NCBI GenBank assembly: GCA_963971305.1
Contig: OZ020304.1
Coordinates: 36,318,502-36,382,501, forward strand
Reading direction: 5' to 3'
Source of the DNA: Arcuatula senhousia
Taxonomy: Eukaryota > Mollusca > Bivalvia > Mytilida > Mytilidae
Length of the DNA stretch: 64,000 nucleotides
This document shows, piece by piece, positions 23,958 through 34,461 of this stretch. A model generated the notes under the pieces. It had not been told where the DNA came from, made no database searches, and was given only the letters and a program-made list of their open reading frames with translations. Both the position numbers and the translations under genes were made by a program. Positions within the stretch are counted from its first letter, which is position 1. Each line of letters starts with the position of its first letter.

Positions 23958-24965
23958 ATATAAATGCCATTTCAAGAAATAGCATATGTCACTCCACTTT
24001 GTGTGTAAAGTTTATCAAGTACATGTTATAAGCTCATTGAATTATTATATGTCACCATGACATTTACCTTTGTTCAAGCAAAATTTTTTCACAAGATTTA
24101 TAATTATAAATTACTCAATGAAAGGTCTATAAATAGAAATTACAGCAGCAGGATGACACATGTTGACAGAAAATCAATACAAACATGTCATGTTAATAGT
24201 TTAATAAGCTCTTCAATGAATTACATAATGTCATCATGACCATTACTTTTGTCCTAACAAAATTGTCCATGAGTCATCCTAATGATGTTTATGAATAGAA
24301 ATGACACAGGTTGACAGAAAATCAAAACAAACTTGTCTATATAAATTACAATATGTCATCATGACCTTTACCTTTGACCTATCAAAATTTTCCATGAATC
24401 ATCATAATGATATAATGATATGTTTATAAATAGCATCTTGACAGAAAATCAATACTAACTTGGCATGTTGCCAGTTAATGTTAAACCTATGGGGAAAACA
24501 GAAAATCTTTAATTGGCGATAATTTGAAAATGACTGCTTCGATCCACTAGAAAAAAAAATGATAGAAATTTAAATTATAGTCTAAGTATACTTAATATTT
24601 CAAAACATTTAATCAAGTGGTTTTATCAATAAGCTTTGGACAAAACTGATTATTTACCTGTAGCAGACGACGCATGTTCACTGAGAAAATCAATACCAAC
24701 TTGGCTTTCTGCCAGCCAATGTTAAACCTATGGGAATTTTTAAATTTTAAAATCAAAATAATTCAAAAATGGCTGATTTAATCACCAAAAAAAAAATTTT
24801 GGTATAATTTCAAATTAAAGTCTAGGTTCATTTCAAATTTCAAGCCTTTTGGTCCAATAGTTTTCTCACATTAGTCTGGACAAAATTCATTGGAAAAAGA
24901 ATAATAATAAGAAGAAACGTAGAATAACAACATGTCACATCCACTATGTGGAGTGACATAACTAG
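23954..24965 (+). mobile_element. HINE-I1, complete copy
   Basis: The head identifier ATGTCACTCCAC is at 23986-23997. The tail hairpin is at 24932-24959, with 3' arm GTGGAGTGACAT as the exact inverse of the head, followed by AACTAG. The interior has diverged repeats of about 180 bp carrying 'TTGACAGAAAATCAATAC' and 'CATGACCTTTACC' blocks, and an AAT run before the tail. No coding sequence. Confidence 0.65.
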
Positions 24966-25412
24966 TGCTGATTGTGTTGGGATGCCAACACATAAGTCGC
25001 CCAAAATCGCCTTGGATAGTATTCCATTCAAATCAGTACATCAAAATAAGTCTAGAAATCAAATTTCGTTGAAATCGGACAAAGTTCACATTTTTAAGGG
25101 GGGCGGGTGTAGTAAAATGGCCGCCATTTTGAAACCGGAAGTCAGATTTCAAATCCGGTCGCAGATTTGAATTCAGCATACCCGCTTTACCCAGATGACC
25201 AATTTTCAAGACGATCCGATGAAAAAAAATTTTCCGCCCACTTTTTGCGACGGCCGCCATTTTGAAACGGCGGCCATCTTGAAAATTTCAAAACTTGATT
25301 ACACGCCTTTGAGTGACCCACTATCCAATCCAACAAGTGTTATTCAATTTCCTTGAACCATTTTATTGTATTAGGGAGGACAACTTTACGATAAAGAATC
25401 AGAAGAATAATA
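24966..25412 (+). mobile_element. HINE-H3
   Basis: H head with the variant start TGCTGATTGTGTTGGGATGCC and the identifier AAGTCGCCCAAAA (about 24991). The full body runs to AGAATAATAACTAG, where H4 begins. Its tail is either lost or is one of the stacked H tails at 34907-35050. Confidence 0.6.
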
Positions 25413-27057
25413 ACTAGCTATAATTTGTGTTGGGATGCCAACACACAAGTCGCCCAAAATCGCCTTGGATACTTTTTCTTCCCTTTCAGTACAATAAAAT
25501 ATGTATAGAAATCAAATTTCATTGAAATCGGACAAAGTTCACATTTTATAGGGGGCGGGTGTAGTAAAGTGGCCGCCATTTTGAAACCGGAAGTCGGATT
25601 CCAAATCCGGTCGCAGATTTGAATTCAGCATACCCGCTTTACCCAGATGACAAATTTTCAAGACGATCCGATGAAAAAAAAATTTCCGCCCACTTTTTCC
25701 GACGGCCGCCATTTTAAAACGGCGGCCATCTTGAAAATTTCAAAACTTGATTACACGCCTTTGAGTGACCCACTATCCAATCCAACAAGTGTTATTCAAT
25801 TTCCTTGAACCATTTTCTTGAATTAGGGAGGACAACTTTACGATAAAGAATCAGAAGAATAATAATAATAATAATAATAATAATTAAAATGCCATTTGTT
25901 CAGAGAACAAATGAGAGGTCTTTCCCTGTCTCTTGTCTCTCTGTCGCTTTAGCATGTTAGCATTATGGTTTCCAATACAAGAACTTTAGACAAATGAGTC
26001 ATTTCGTTTTCGATATGAGGTTACCAATAGTTATCAAATAGGTTCCAGAATAAAAATCAAGGGGCCTAGTGTCAGAAAAAAGATGGTTGTTAAGGACATT
26101 TTATTGGTTGCTATGGACAGAAGGTCACTTACGGTTATAAAAACTTTTCTTCTAAACTCAATGGGTAATGTTGGTTAAGAATACATATGGTTGCTATGGA
26201 CTTTTCATTAATGTTACCTTGTTGCTAGGGAATGACCTTGACCCATGACCTTTGACCTTGAACTCAAATGGTAGTTCTTTGCATACTGATTCATTTAAGT
26301 ATACATGTTTACTATACTATCTGTTATGGTTTTGAAGTTATGGGCAAAAAACGTGTTTCGCGAAACTTGTTTCGGCCGCCATTTCGTAACCGCTCAACCG
26401 AATCATACACTTTATGGACTCAAAATGTAGGTCTTTTCAAGACGATCATTTTTTGTACATATATTGTCTATACTATCTGTAACGGTTTTCGAGTTAGAAG
26501 TAAAAAACCGTTTGACGGCCGCCATTTTGGCAATGGTAAACGCAAAAAAAAATTGACCATAGATTCGTAATCAGGGCCCTCAAATCTACCTGGAAACCAA
26601 ATTTCATCAAAATCGGACAACATTGACATTTTGCGCCAACTTTGCGCCATACGCGTGCAACCAGGAAGTAAAATATAAAAAAAAATTTTCGTGATGACAC
26701 ATCGGCAGGAGTCAGAGAACAGTTTCCACAGTTTAGATTTTTTATATCTGTTACTATCTAGGAGGAGATCTGCTAACAAGGGTAAACAGCATTTCGGGAG
26801 ATAACTCTGTTACTAAAAATAGATTTTTGTCATCGCCTAAGCCAAGTCTATTCCTGGCAGAGCTGAATAGATGTGCCAAGTTTCATCATGTTTGGTCAAG
26901 TCGTTTTTTCACAGCGGACGGAAGAAAAAGAATAATAATAATAATAATCATAAGAAATGCAATAAGGTCTTCCCTTTGGAAAGGGAAAGACCTTAATAAG
27001 AAACGGTGCAAAAACAATAAGTCTCCCAAACTTTGTTTTGGGCGACTTAATAATAAT
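25413..27057 (+). mobile_element. HINE-H4 enclosing HINE-J1
   Basis: The head and body run 25413-25884. The AAT microsatellite is then invaded by J1 (25885-26996). H4's tail follows at once: AAACGGTGCAAAAACAAT, the hairpin at 27019-27048, and AATAATAATAACTAG. The order head, J1, tail is direct evidence of insertion into the microsatellite. Confidence 0.65.
25885..26996 (+). mobile_element. HINE-J1, complete copy inside H4
   Basis: The head has a CATTTGTTC/GAACAAATG hairpin (25892-25912) and the identifier AGGTCTTTCCCT (25916-25927). The tail hairpin is at 26964-26994, and its 3' arm AGGGAAAGACCTT is the exact inverse of the head. The body carries two related units ('CTATACTATCTGTTATGG', 'CTATACTATCTGTAACGG') and GGCCGCCATTTTGG. 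An AAT run sits before the tail. Confidence 0.65.
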
Positions 27058-27207
27058 AATAACTAGCTATAATTTGTGTTGGGATGCCAACACACAAGTC
27101 GCCCAAAATCGCCTTGGATACTTTTTCTTCCCTTTCAGTACAATAAAATATGTATAGGAATAAAATTTCATTGAAATCGGACAAAGTTCACATTTTTAAT
27201 TTTTTAA

Positions 27208-27832
27208 CATTATCTTCAATGGAACCAAAGAAGAAATAAATATTTTATTTCAACAGGCAAACAACTGCCATGAACTTTTAAAGTTCACCTTCGAAATCGA
27301 AGAATATTCAACATCTTTTCTAGATACAGAGATATATAAAGGAAAAAGATTCCAAAGTTCATTAATACTAGACATCAAATGTTTTTCCAAGAAAACGGAA
27401 AAGTTTCAATATATACATAGAAATTCAAATCATCCTAACAAATGCTTCAACGCCTTTCTAAAAGGCGAAGCAGTTAGAATATTACGCAATACAAGCGATT
27501 CACTAGAATTTAAAACACGTTTGAACTTCTTTGTCCAACAACTGGTCAAAAGAGGCTACCAGAAAGACAAAGTGTGGAAAATATTAAATAAAATCTCCTT
27601 TGAGGATAGACAAGCCAGATTACTCAAACGGATAAAAAACAAACATCAATTTAACAAAACTATCTTTGTAACAACTTATCACCCGAAAGGGGAAAGACTA
27701 CAAAACATACTGAGGAAATTCTGGTATATAATCAAACGAAATCCAGAGACCTCAAAAGTATTTACTGAATATCCATCAGTAGCTTTTAAAAAATCCAATA
27801 CAATTGGCGAAATGGTAATAATCAATAAATAA
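27208..27832 (+). pseudogene. 5'-truncated Penelope reverse transcriptase
   Basis: It encodes residues about 441-647 of the full protein below, without interruption. The palm motifs, including the catalytic DD pair, are missing, so it cannot make an active enzyme. Confidence 0.85.
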
Positions 27833-28320
27833 TTATGTACAAATAAACAGTACTTAATTTACCATCAGATCGATTAGATATATAAACATATACAACAGAG
27901 CTGACCTTGATAAGGTCAAGTATCTAAACTTCTAATGATCTACGAAAAATTATCAATTGAAGCACGTGACCGAATTCACTCCCACGGCATGAAATTTAAT
28001 TAGCCTATCGCTCCTCAGTCTTATCAAGACTCGAGCATAGCAAACATCTGCTTATAAAATCCTATGGTAGAACTTAATACATAGGTGCAATATATCAATA
28101 TCTTTTATAGAAAAGATTAGAATTTGTGACTTATATACAAAAGTCAATTAAAGATTTACTATCATAATATTTGAATTGCAGAACAAGCAATTTTAGAAAT
28201 ACAAAAACACAACAAGATTTGTTGATGTTGAAAGACAAATAAACACAAACAATTGGGTGTTTAAAACACGATTGATTAAAAACAATTATCAAAAATATCA
28301 AATGGACAACAAACAGTCCT

Positions 28321-28415
28321 GAACCAGGCGATCCCTGATGAGTCCTTGCCTTAAAAATGGACGAAACATTGCATTAAAATGTACAGTACGCAATGTCGGG
28401 TCAGAGACATGGTTT
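28321..28415 (+). ncRNA. hammerhead ribozyme 1 (type I)
   Basis: All conserved parts are present: CTGATGA (28335-28341), stem II GTCC/GGAC (28342-28345 with 28359-28362, 13-nt loop), GAAA (28363-28366), stem III CATTGC/GCAATG (28367-28372 with 28390-28395, 17-nt loop), then TC with the predicted cleavage after 28397. Stem I is GATCC/GGGTC (28330-28334 with 28398-28402). After an internal loop (GGC against AGAGACA) a second helix GAACCA/TGGTTT follows. This is the open-stem-I layout with a stem-I loop that could dock on loop II. Penelope-like elements are known to carry hammerheads in their terminal regions. Confidence 0.92.
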
Positions 28416-28716
28416 CCATTCCATAAATGGGTGGATTCTATGGTTATTTTTATACAATTTGATACAAGCGAATTTTTCGCTGTATAACCTCATCCGTGCA
28501 TCGAAATCACATCAAGTGGTGTGCGATCCTCGTTTGTGTAATGGTACATACGTGTCTCTGATCAGGATATGCGCGTACTGTACATATTAAAACTAATGCA
28601 TATCTAGCTTACTAAAAAGCTTTCATCACAATCATGCTAAAGCATATAGCATATAAGAACAAAACTATGTGTTCTTTTATATCAATCAATGATAAACTAT
28701 TCTCTTATAAATTGAA

Positions 28717-29071
28717 AGAATCATCAAAGTTTGCATATATAACAATGCAATCAATACTATATAGATAACTATATATCTTAATACATGTTAAAGCATAGAA
28801 AAATAGTGTTATTGACACTGAAACATTCCATAGTGAAACAATTCAAATTGAATAATTATCTATGCCTAGATCAAATAATACAAAATTAATTTGAGAATCA
28901 TCAAAATTTGCATATATAATAATGCAATCAATACTGTATACATTACTGTATATCTTTATACATGTTAAAGCATATTAACAAAGTGTTATTGACACTGAAA
29001 CATTCCATAGTGAAAAAATTAAAAATTGCATAATTATCTATGCCTAGATCAAAGAGTACAAAATTAATTTT
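28717..29071 (+). repeat. 178-bp direct duplication in the Penelope 5'UTR
   Basis: 'AGAATCATCAAAGTTTGCAT' to 'CTAGATCAAATAATACAAAA' (28717-28892) is repeated with substitutions at 28893-29071. Shared landmarks are TACATGTTAAAGCATA and GTGTTATTGACACTGAAACA. It may hold promoter or packaging signals. I cannot tell from sequence alone. Confidence 0.75.
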
Positions 29072-29277
29072 GTAACTATTCTATAACAATACCACCCTGT
29101 ATGTGGGGAAATCCAAAGTTCCTGTAGAGAGATATAAATCAGAGTCTTTGACACCTCAGACAGGAAATGTGACATGTGAAACATTTTTCTCACCACGAGG
29201 GAAAGGCTATTGAAACAAAACGTTTCAACAAAACTAATATGCCTCACTCTAAAGTATTTTAGAGTTTTAGAGTCGAG

Positions 29278-31221
29278 ATGGGTCGTAATAGACGATTCAA
29301 AAACAAACTCAAGAAAGCTAATGAAAAGCTTAAACATATCAAACTAAAAAAAAGCCTATCCATGTTTAAATCTATCAACAGGATAGAAGAGGCAAAACAA
29401 TACGTTTTGAACCTATCAAATAGATCATTATCAAATGATGAAATAACCTTACTATCTAAAGGTTTAAGATTCGTGCCCACAAAAAGCATAAAGGCACAGA
29501 AAATAATGCATGATTTCAAATCATTTGAAAGGAACATGCGACTAAAATATCATTTCCAAGTGGAGCAAACGCATCAGCTGAGTGTGCATCCATTTAAACT
29601 AAAATCAAATTACCAGATTCCAGTTATTGGTGATAATCCAATCGAACAATACTTATTCCATACTAAAATGGAATTATCTGATTATAAACCAACCAATAAC
29701 TATCACAATTTATCAAAGAGTGAAAAACAATGCGTACAAAAATTACGATCTGATAAATCTATATGCATTCACAAAGCTGATAAAACCAATGTAACTGTTA
29801 TACAAAACAGAAGTGATTATCTAGAAGAAGGATATCGTCAATTAAGAGACGGTATACACTATGAAGAAATTGATGATATCAATATCAAATCAACAACAGA
29901 TACAATAAAACGAATCATATTTGAACTCAAAGAAAACAACGAACTAGATGAGACTAGTTTTAAATTCCTCACTAACGAGGAAGAAGTTAAAACTCCATTT
30001 GCATACTTCTTACCAAAAGTCCACAAACTGGACAAGAATGTGCTGGACGAGTATATGAGCAATACTCAACAACAAAAAACTAAGGTTATAGTTCCAGGAA
30101 GACCTATTATATCCCAATGTGGAGGACCGCTAGAAAAAGTTAGTCGTTTTCTGGACTATTTCCTTTTACCTATCGTAAAACTCCAAGCTACCTACCTGTC
30201 AGACACAGGTGATTTCATACGAAACATTGAATCTACCAAACTAGATGGTGATCACCTACTTGTAACATATGATATAACATCATTATATACAAACTTAAAA
30301 TTCTCAGAAATCATAGATTCTGTTAGAAAAGCCTTAGAAAACAATGAAGATCTTGAATATCAAATTAAAAGGCCAAATACAGAAAGTCTTATCAGACTTC
30401 TAGATATTATCATAAAGAAAAATGAATTTTCATTCAATGGAAACTATTTCCGTCAAACTACAGGAGTATCAATGGGTCAAGTATCCTCTCCTGAAATATG
30501 TGACATTGCAATTTTTGATCACATTGAAACCATATTACAATCTTTCCCGAACAGGGATAAAATCGTATTTCATAAAAGAATGAGAGACGATGGCTTCATT
30601 ATCTTCAATGGAACCAAAGAAGAAATAAATATTTTATTTCAACAGGCAAACAACTGCCATGAACTTTTAAAGTTCACCTTCGAAATCGAAGAATATTCAA
30701 CATCTTTTCTAGATACAGAGATATATAAAGGAAAAAGATTCCAAAGTTCATTAATACTAGACATCAAATGTTTTTCCAAGAAAACGGAAAAGTTTCAATA
30801 TATACATAGAAATTCAAATCATCCTAACAAATGCTTCAACGCCTTTCTAAAAGGCGAAGCAGTTAGAATATTACGCAATACAAGCGATTCACTAGAATTT
30901 AAAACACGTTTGAACTTCTTTGTCCAACAACTGGTCAAAAGAGGCTACCAGAAAGACAAAGTGTGGAAAATATTAAATAAAATCTCCTTTGAGGATAGAC
31001 AAGCCAGATTACTCAAACGGATAAAAAACAAACATCAATTTAACAAAACTATCTTTGTAACAACTTATCACCCGAAAGGGGAAAGACTACAAAACATACT
31101 GAGGAAATTCTGGTATATAATCAAACGAAATCCAGAGACCTCAAAAGTATTTACTGAATATCCATCAGTAGCTTTTAAAAAATCCAATACAATTGGCGAA
31201 ATGGTAATAATCAATAAATAA
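29278..31221 (+). CDS. Penelope-like reverse transcriptase (647 aa)
   Basis: The protein copies the element's RNA into DNA. The start ATG is preceded by an in-frame TAG six codons upstream (29260-29262). Motifs in order: a basic N-terminus (1-30); ADKTNVTVI (167-175); FAYFLPKVHK (241-250); PGRPIIS (273-279); VTYDITSLYTNL (329-340, catalytic Asp332); TTGVSMGQVSSP (394-405); RMRDDGF (434-440, catalytic Asp437/438); LKFTFE (464-469); SFLDTEI (476-482); and SNHPNKCFNAFLKGEAVRI (513-531), which is typical of Penelope proteins. The usual aromatic residue before xDD is replaced (M-R-D-D). The protein stops right after the RT/thumb region, where endonuclease-bearing members continue into GIY-YIG. No stop or frameshift interrupts it. 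Confidence 0.9.
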   Translation: MGRNRRFKNKLKKANEKLKHIKLKKSLSMFKSINRIEEAKQYVLNLSNRSLSNDEITLLSKGLRFVPTKSIKAQKIMHDFKSFERNMRLKYHFQVEQTHQLSVHPFKLKSNYQIPVIGDNPIEQYLFHTKMELSDYKPTNNYHNLSKSEKQCVQKLRSDKSICIHKADKTNVTVIQNRSDYLEEGYRQLRDGIHYEEIDDINIKSTTDTIKRIIFELKENNELDETSFKFLTNEEEVKTPFAYFLPKVHKLDKNVLDEYMSNTQQQKTKVIVPGRPIISQCGGPLEKVSRFLDYFLLPIVKLQATYLSDTGDFIRNIESTKLDGDHLLVTYDITSLYTNLKFSEIIDSVRKALENNEDLEYQIKRPNTESLIRLLDIIIKKNEFSFNGNYFRQTTGVSMGQVSSPEICDIAIFDHIETILQSFPNRDKIVFHKRMRDDGFIIFNGTKEEINILFQQANNCHELLKFTFEIEEYSTSFLDTEIYKGKRFQSSLILDIKCFSKKTEKFQYIHRNSNHPNKCFNAFLKGEAVRILRNTSDSLEFKTRLNFFVQQLVKRGYQKDKVWKILNKISFEDRQARLLKRIKNKHQFNKTIFVTTYHPKGERLQNILRKFWYIIKRNPETSKVFTEYPSVAFKKSNTIGEMVIINK

Positions 31222-31709
31222 TTATGTACAAATAAACAGTACTTAATTTACCATCAGATCGATTAGATATATAAACATATACAACAGAGCTGACCTTGAT
31301 AAGGTCAAGTATCTAAACTTCTAATGATCTACGAAAAATTATCAATTGAAGCACGTGACCGAATTCACTCCCACGGCATGAAATATAATTAGCCTATCGC
31401 TCCTCAGTCTTATCAAGACTCGAGCATAGCAAACATCTGCTTATAAAATCCTATGGTAGAACTTAATACATAGGTGCAATATATCAATATCTTTTATAGA
31501 AAAGATTAGAATTTGTGACTTATATACAAAAGTCAATTAAAGATTTACTATCATAATATTTGAATTGCAGAACAAGCAATTTTAGAAATACAAAAACACA
31601 ACAAGATTTGTTGATGTTGAAAGACAAATAAACACAAACAATTGGGTGTTTAAAACACGATTGATTAAAAACAATTATCAAAAATATCAAATGGACAACA
31701 AACAGTCCT

Positions 31710-31804
31710 GAACCAGGCGATCCCTGATGAGTCCTTGCCTTAAAAATGGACGAAACATTGCATTAAAATGTACAGTACGCAATGTCGGGTCAGAGACATG
31801 GTTT
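31710..31804 (+). ncRNA. hammerhead ribozyme 2 (3' end of full copy)
   Basis: Same sequence as hammerhead 1, shifted by 3389 bp. CTGATGA is at 31724-31730, GAAA at 31752-31755, and predicted cleavage is after 31786. It lies in the 3'UTR of the full Penelope copy, 45 bp before the element's end. Confidence 0.92.
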
Positions 31805-31933
31805 CCATTCCATAAATGGGTGGATTCTATGGTTATTTTTATACAATTTAAAATATTTAATTTCCTTGAACCATTTTCTTGAATTAGGGAGGACAACTTT
31901 ACGATAAAGAATCAGAAGAATAATAATAATAAC

Positions 31934-32381
31934 TAGTGCTGATTGTGTTGGGATGCCAACACATAAGTCGCCCAAAATTGCCTTGGATAGTATTCCATTC
32001 AAATCAGTACATCAAAATAAGTCTAGAAATCAAATTTCGTTGAAATCGGACAAAGTTGACCTTTTGGGGGGGGGGCGGGTGTAGTAAAACGGCCGCCATT
32101 TTAAAACCGGAAGTCGGATTTCAAATCCGGTCGCAGATTTGAATTCAGCATACCCGCTTTACCCAGATGACCAATTTTCAAGACGATCCGATGAAAAAAA
32201 ATTTTCCGCCCACTTTTTCCGATGGCCGCCATTTTGAAACGGCGGCCATCTTGAAAATTTCAAAACTTGGATGCACGCCTTTAAGTGACCCACTATCTTA
32301 TCCAACAAGTGTTATTCAATTTCCTTGAACCCCTTTCTTGTATTAGGGAGGACAACTTTACGATAAAGAATCAGAAGAATA
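31934..32381 (+). mobile_element. HINE-H6
   Basis: H head (TGCTGATTGTGTTGGGATGCC variant, like H3) and full body to AGAATAACTAG. A G run (32065-32075) replaces the shorter G tract of other copies. Its tail is among the stacked H hairpins at 34907-35050. Confidence 0.6.
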
Positions 32382-32820
32382 ACTAGCTATAATTTGTGTT
32401 GGGATGCCAACACACAAGTCGCCCAAAATCGCCTTAGATACTATTTCTTCCCATTCAGTACAATAAAATATGTATAGAAATCAAATTTCATTGAAATCGG
32501 ACAAAGTTCACATTTTTAGGGGGGCGGGTGTAGTTAAATGGCCGCCATTTTGAAACCGTAAGTCGGATTTTAAATCCGGTCGCAGATTTGAACTTAGCAT
32601 ATTCGCTCCACCCAGATGACCAATTTTCAAGACGATCCGATGAAAAAAATATTTCCGCCCACTTTTTCCGATGGCCGCCATTTTGAAACGGCGGCCATCT
32701 TGAAAAATTCCAATACACCTGCAAAACTTCATATGATGTTCTATCATTGTACCAAGTTTCAATGATGTTACTCAAAAATTGTATAAAAATAACCATAGAA
32801 TCCACCCATTTATGGAATGG

Positions 32821-32915
32821 AAACCATGTCTCTGACCCGACATTGCGTACTGTACATTTTAATGCAATGTTTCGTCCATTTTTAAGGCAAGGACTCATCA
32901 GGGATCGCCTGGTTC
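32821..32915 (-). ncRNA. hammerhead ribozyme 3 (unit A)
   Basis: The minus strand carries the same intact core as hammerhead 1: stem I 32902-32906/32834-32838 plus outer helix, CTGATGA, GTCC/GGAC, GAAA and CATTGC/GCAATG. Predicted cleavage is between 32839 and 32838 on the minus strand. Confidence 0.9.
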
Positions 32916-33263
32916 AGGACTGTTTGTTGTCCATTAGATATTTTTGATAATTGTTTTTAATCAATCGTGTTTTAAACACCCAATTGTTTGTGTTTATTTG
33001 TCTTTCAACATCAACAAATCTTGTTGTGTTTTTTTATTTCTAAAATTGCTTGTTCTGCAATTCAAATATTATGATAGTAAATCTTTAATTGACTTTTGTA
33101 TATAAGTCACAAATTCTAATCTTTTCTATAAAAGATATTGATATATTGCACCTATGTATTAAGTTCTATCATAGGATTTTATAAGCAGATGTTTGCTATG
33201 CTCGAGTCTTGATAAGACTCATTGTATAAAAATAACCATAGAATCCACCCATTTATGGAATGG

Positions 33264-33358
33264 AAACCATGTCTCTGACCCGACATTGCGTACTGTACAT
33301 TTTAATGCAATGTTTCGTCCATTTTTAAGGCAAGGACTCATCAGGGATCGCCTGGTTC
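33264..33358 (-). ncRNA. hammerhead ribozyme 4 (unit B)
   Basis: Intact core on the minus strand, 443 bp from hammerhead 3. Predicted cleavage is between 33282 and 33281. Confidence 0.9.
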
Positions 33359-33690
33359 AGGACTGTTTGTTGTCCATTTGATATTCTTGATAATTGTTTT
33401 TAATCAATCGTGTTTTAAACACCCAATTGTTTGTGTTTATTTGTCTTTCAACATCAACAAATCTTGTTGTGTTTTTGTATTTCTAAAATTGCTTGTTCTG
33501 CAATTCAAATATTATGATAGTAAATCTTTAATTGACTTTTGTATATAAGTCACAAATTCTAATCTTTTCTATAAAAGATATTGATATATTGCACCTTATG
33601 TATTAAGTTCTATCATAGGATGTTTGCTATGCTCGAGTCTTGATAAGATTGTATAAAAATAACCATAGAATCCACCCATTTATGGAATGG

Positions 33691-33785
33691 AAACCATGTC
33701 TCTGACCCGACATTGCGTACTGTACATTTTAATGCAATGTTTCGTCCATTTTTAAGGCAAGGACTCATCAGGGATCGCCTGGTTC
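33691..33785 (-). ncRNA. hammerhead ribozyme 5 (unit C)
   Basis: Intact core on the minus strand, 427 bp from hammerhead 4. A minus-strand transcript of the array would be cut into monomers of about 430 nt. Confidence 0.9.
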
Positions 33786-34366
33786 AGGACTGTTTGTTGT
33801 CCATTTGATATTCTTGATAATTGTTTTTAATCAATCGTGTTTTAAACACCCAATTGTTTGTGTTTATTTGTCTTTCAACATCAACAAATCTTGTTGTGTT
33901 TTTGTATTTCTAAAATTGCTTGTTCTGCAATTCAAATATTATGATAGTAAATCTTTAATTGACTTTTGTATATAAGTCACAAATTCTAATCTTTTCTATA
34001 AAAGATATTGATATATTGCACCTATGTATTAAGTTCTATCATAGGATGTTTGCTATGCTCGAGTCTTATCAAGACTCGAGCATAGCAAACATCTGCTTAT
34101 AAAATCCTATGGTAAGAACTTAATACATAGGTGCAATATATCAATATCTTTTATAGAAAAGATTAGAATTTGTGACTTATATACAAAAGTCAATTAAAGA
34201 TTTACTATCATAATATTTGAATTGCAGAACAAGCAATTTTAGAAATACAAAAACACAACAAGATTTGTTGATGTTGAAAGACAAATAAACACAAACAATT
34301 GGGTGTTTAAAACACGATTGATTAAAAACAATTATCAAAAATATCAAATGGACAACAAACAGTCCT

Positions 34367-34461
34367 GAACCAGGCGATCCCTGATGAGTCCTTGCCTTAA
34401 AAATGGACGAAACATTGCATTAAAATGTACAGTACGCAATGTCGGGTCAGAGACATGGTTT
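34367..34461 (+). ncRNA. hammerhead ribozyme 6 (unit D)
   Basis: Intact core on the plus strand, with CTGATGA at 34381-34387 and predicted cleavage after 34443. It is the inverted partner of units A-C. Confidence 0.9.

Larger units (their letters stand above)
27208..28460 (+). mobile_element. Penelope-like element, 5'-truncated upstream copy
   Basis: The copy starts inside the reverse transcriptase gene and matches 30597-31849 with a constant offset of 3389 bp. I noticed only one difference (T/A at 27989 against 31378). It contains the last about 207 codons, the 3'UTR and hammerhead 1, then abuts the full copy. Such a head-to-tail truncated partner is the usual 'pseudo-LTR' arrangement of Penelope-like elements. 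Confidence 0.85.
28461..31849 (+). mobile_element. Penelope-like retroelement, full-length copy
   Basis: The 3389-bp unit comprises a 5'UTR of about 0.8 kb, a single intact reverse transcriptase frame (29278-31221) and a 0.63-kb 3'UTR with hammerhead 2. Cleavage at hammerheads 1 and 2 would release exactly one 3389-nt unit. No GIY-YIG endonuclease is encoded before or after the RT, so this is an endonuclease-lacking type as far as the sequence shows. Near identity with the upstream copy and the open frame imply very recent activity. Confidence 0.85.
27061..31933 (+). mobile_element. HINE-H5, split by the Penelope insertion
   Basis: The H head and first 140 bp are at 27061-27200. The last about 70 bp (AATTTCCTTGAACCATTTTC to AGAATAATAATAATAACTAG) are at 31857-31933. 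The central roughly 270 bp normally present in H is absent, so the retroelement insertion came with a deletion of target sequence. H5's tail is one of the stacked hairpins at 34907-35050. Confidence 0.6.

Noticed and set aside
31222..31849. Search for a GIY-YIG endonuclease after the Penelope RT
   Set aside because: The region has no long frame in any phase and no GIY or YIG motif. The upstream 0.8 kb is also non-coding.
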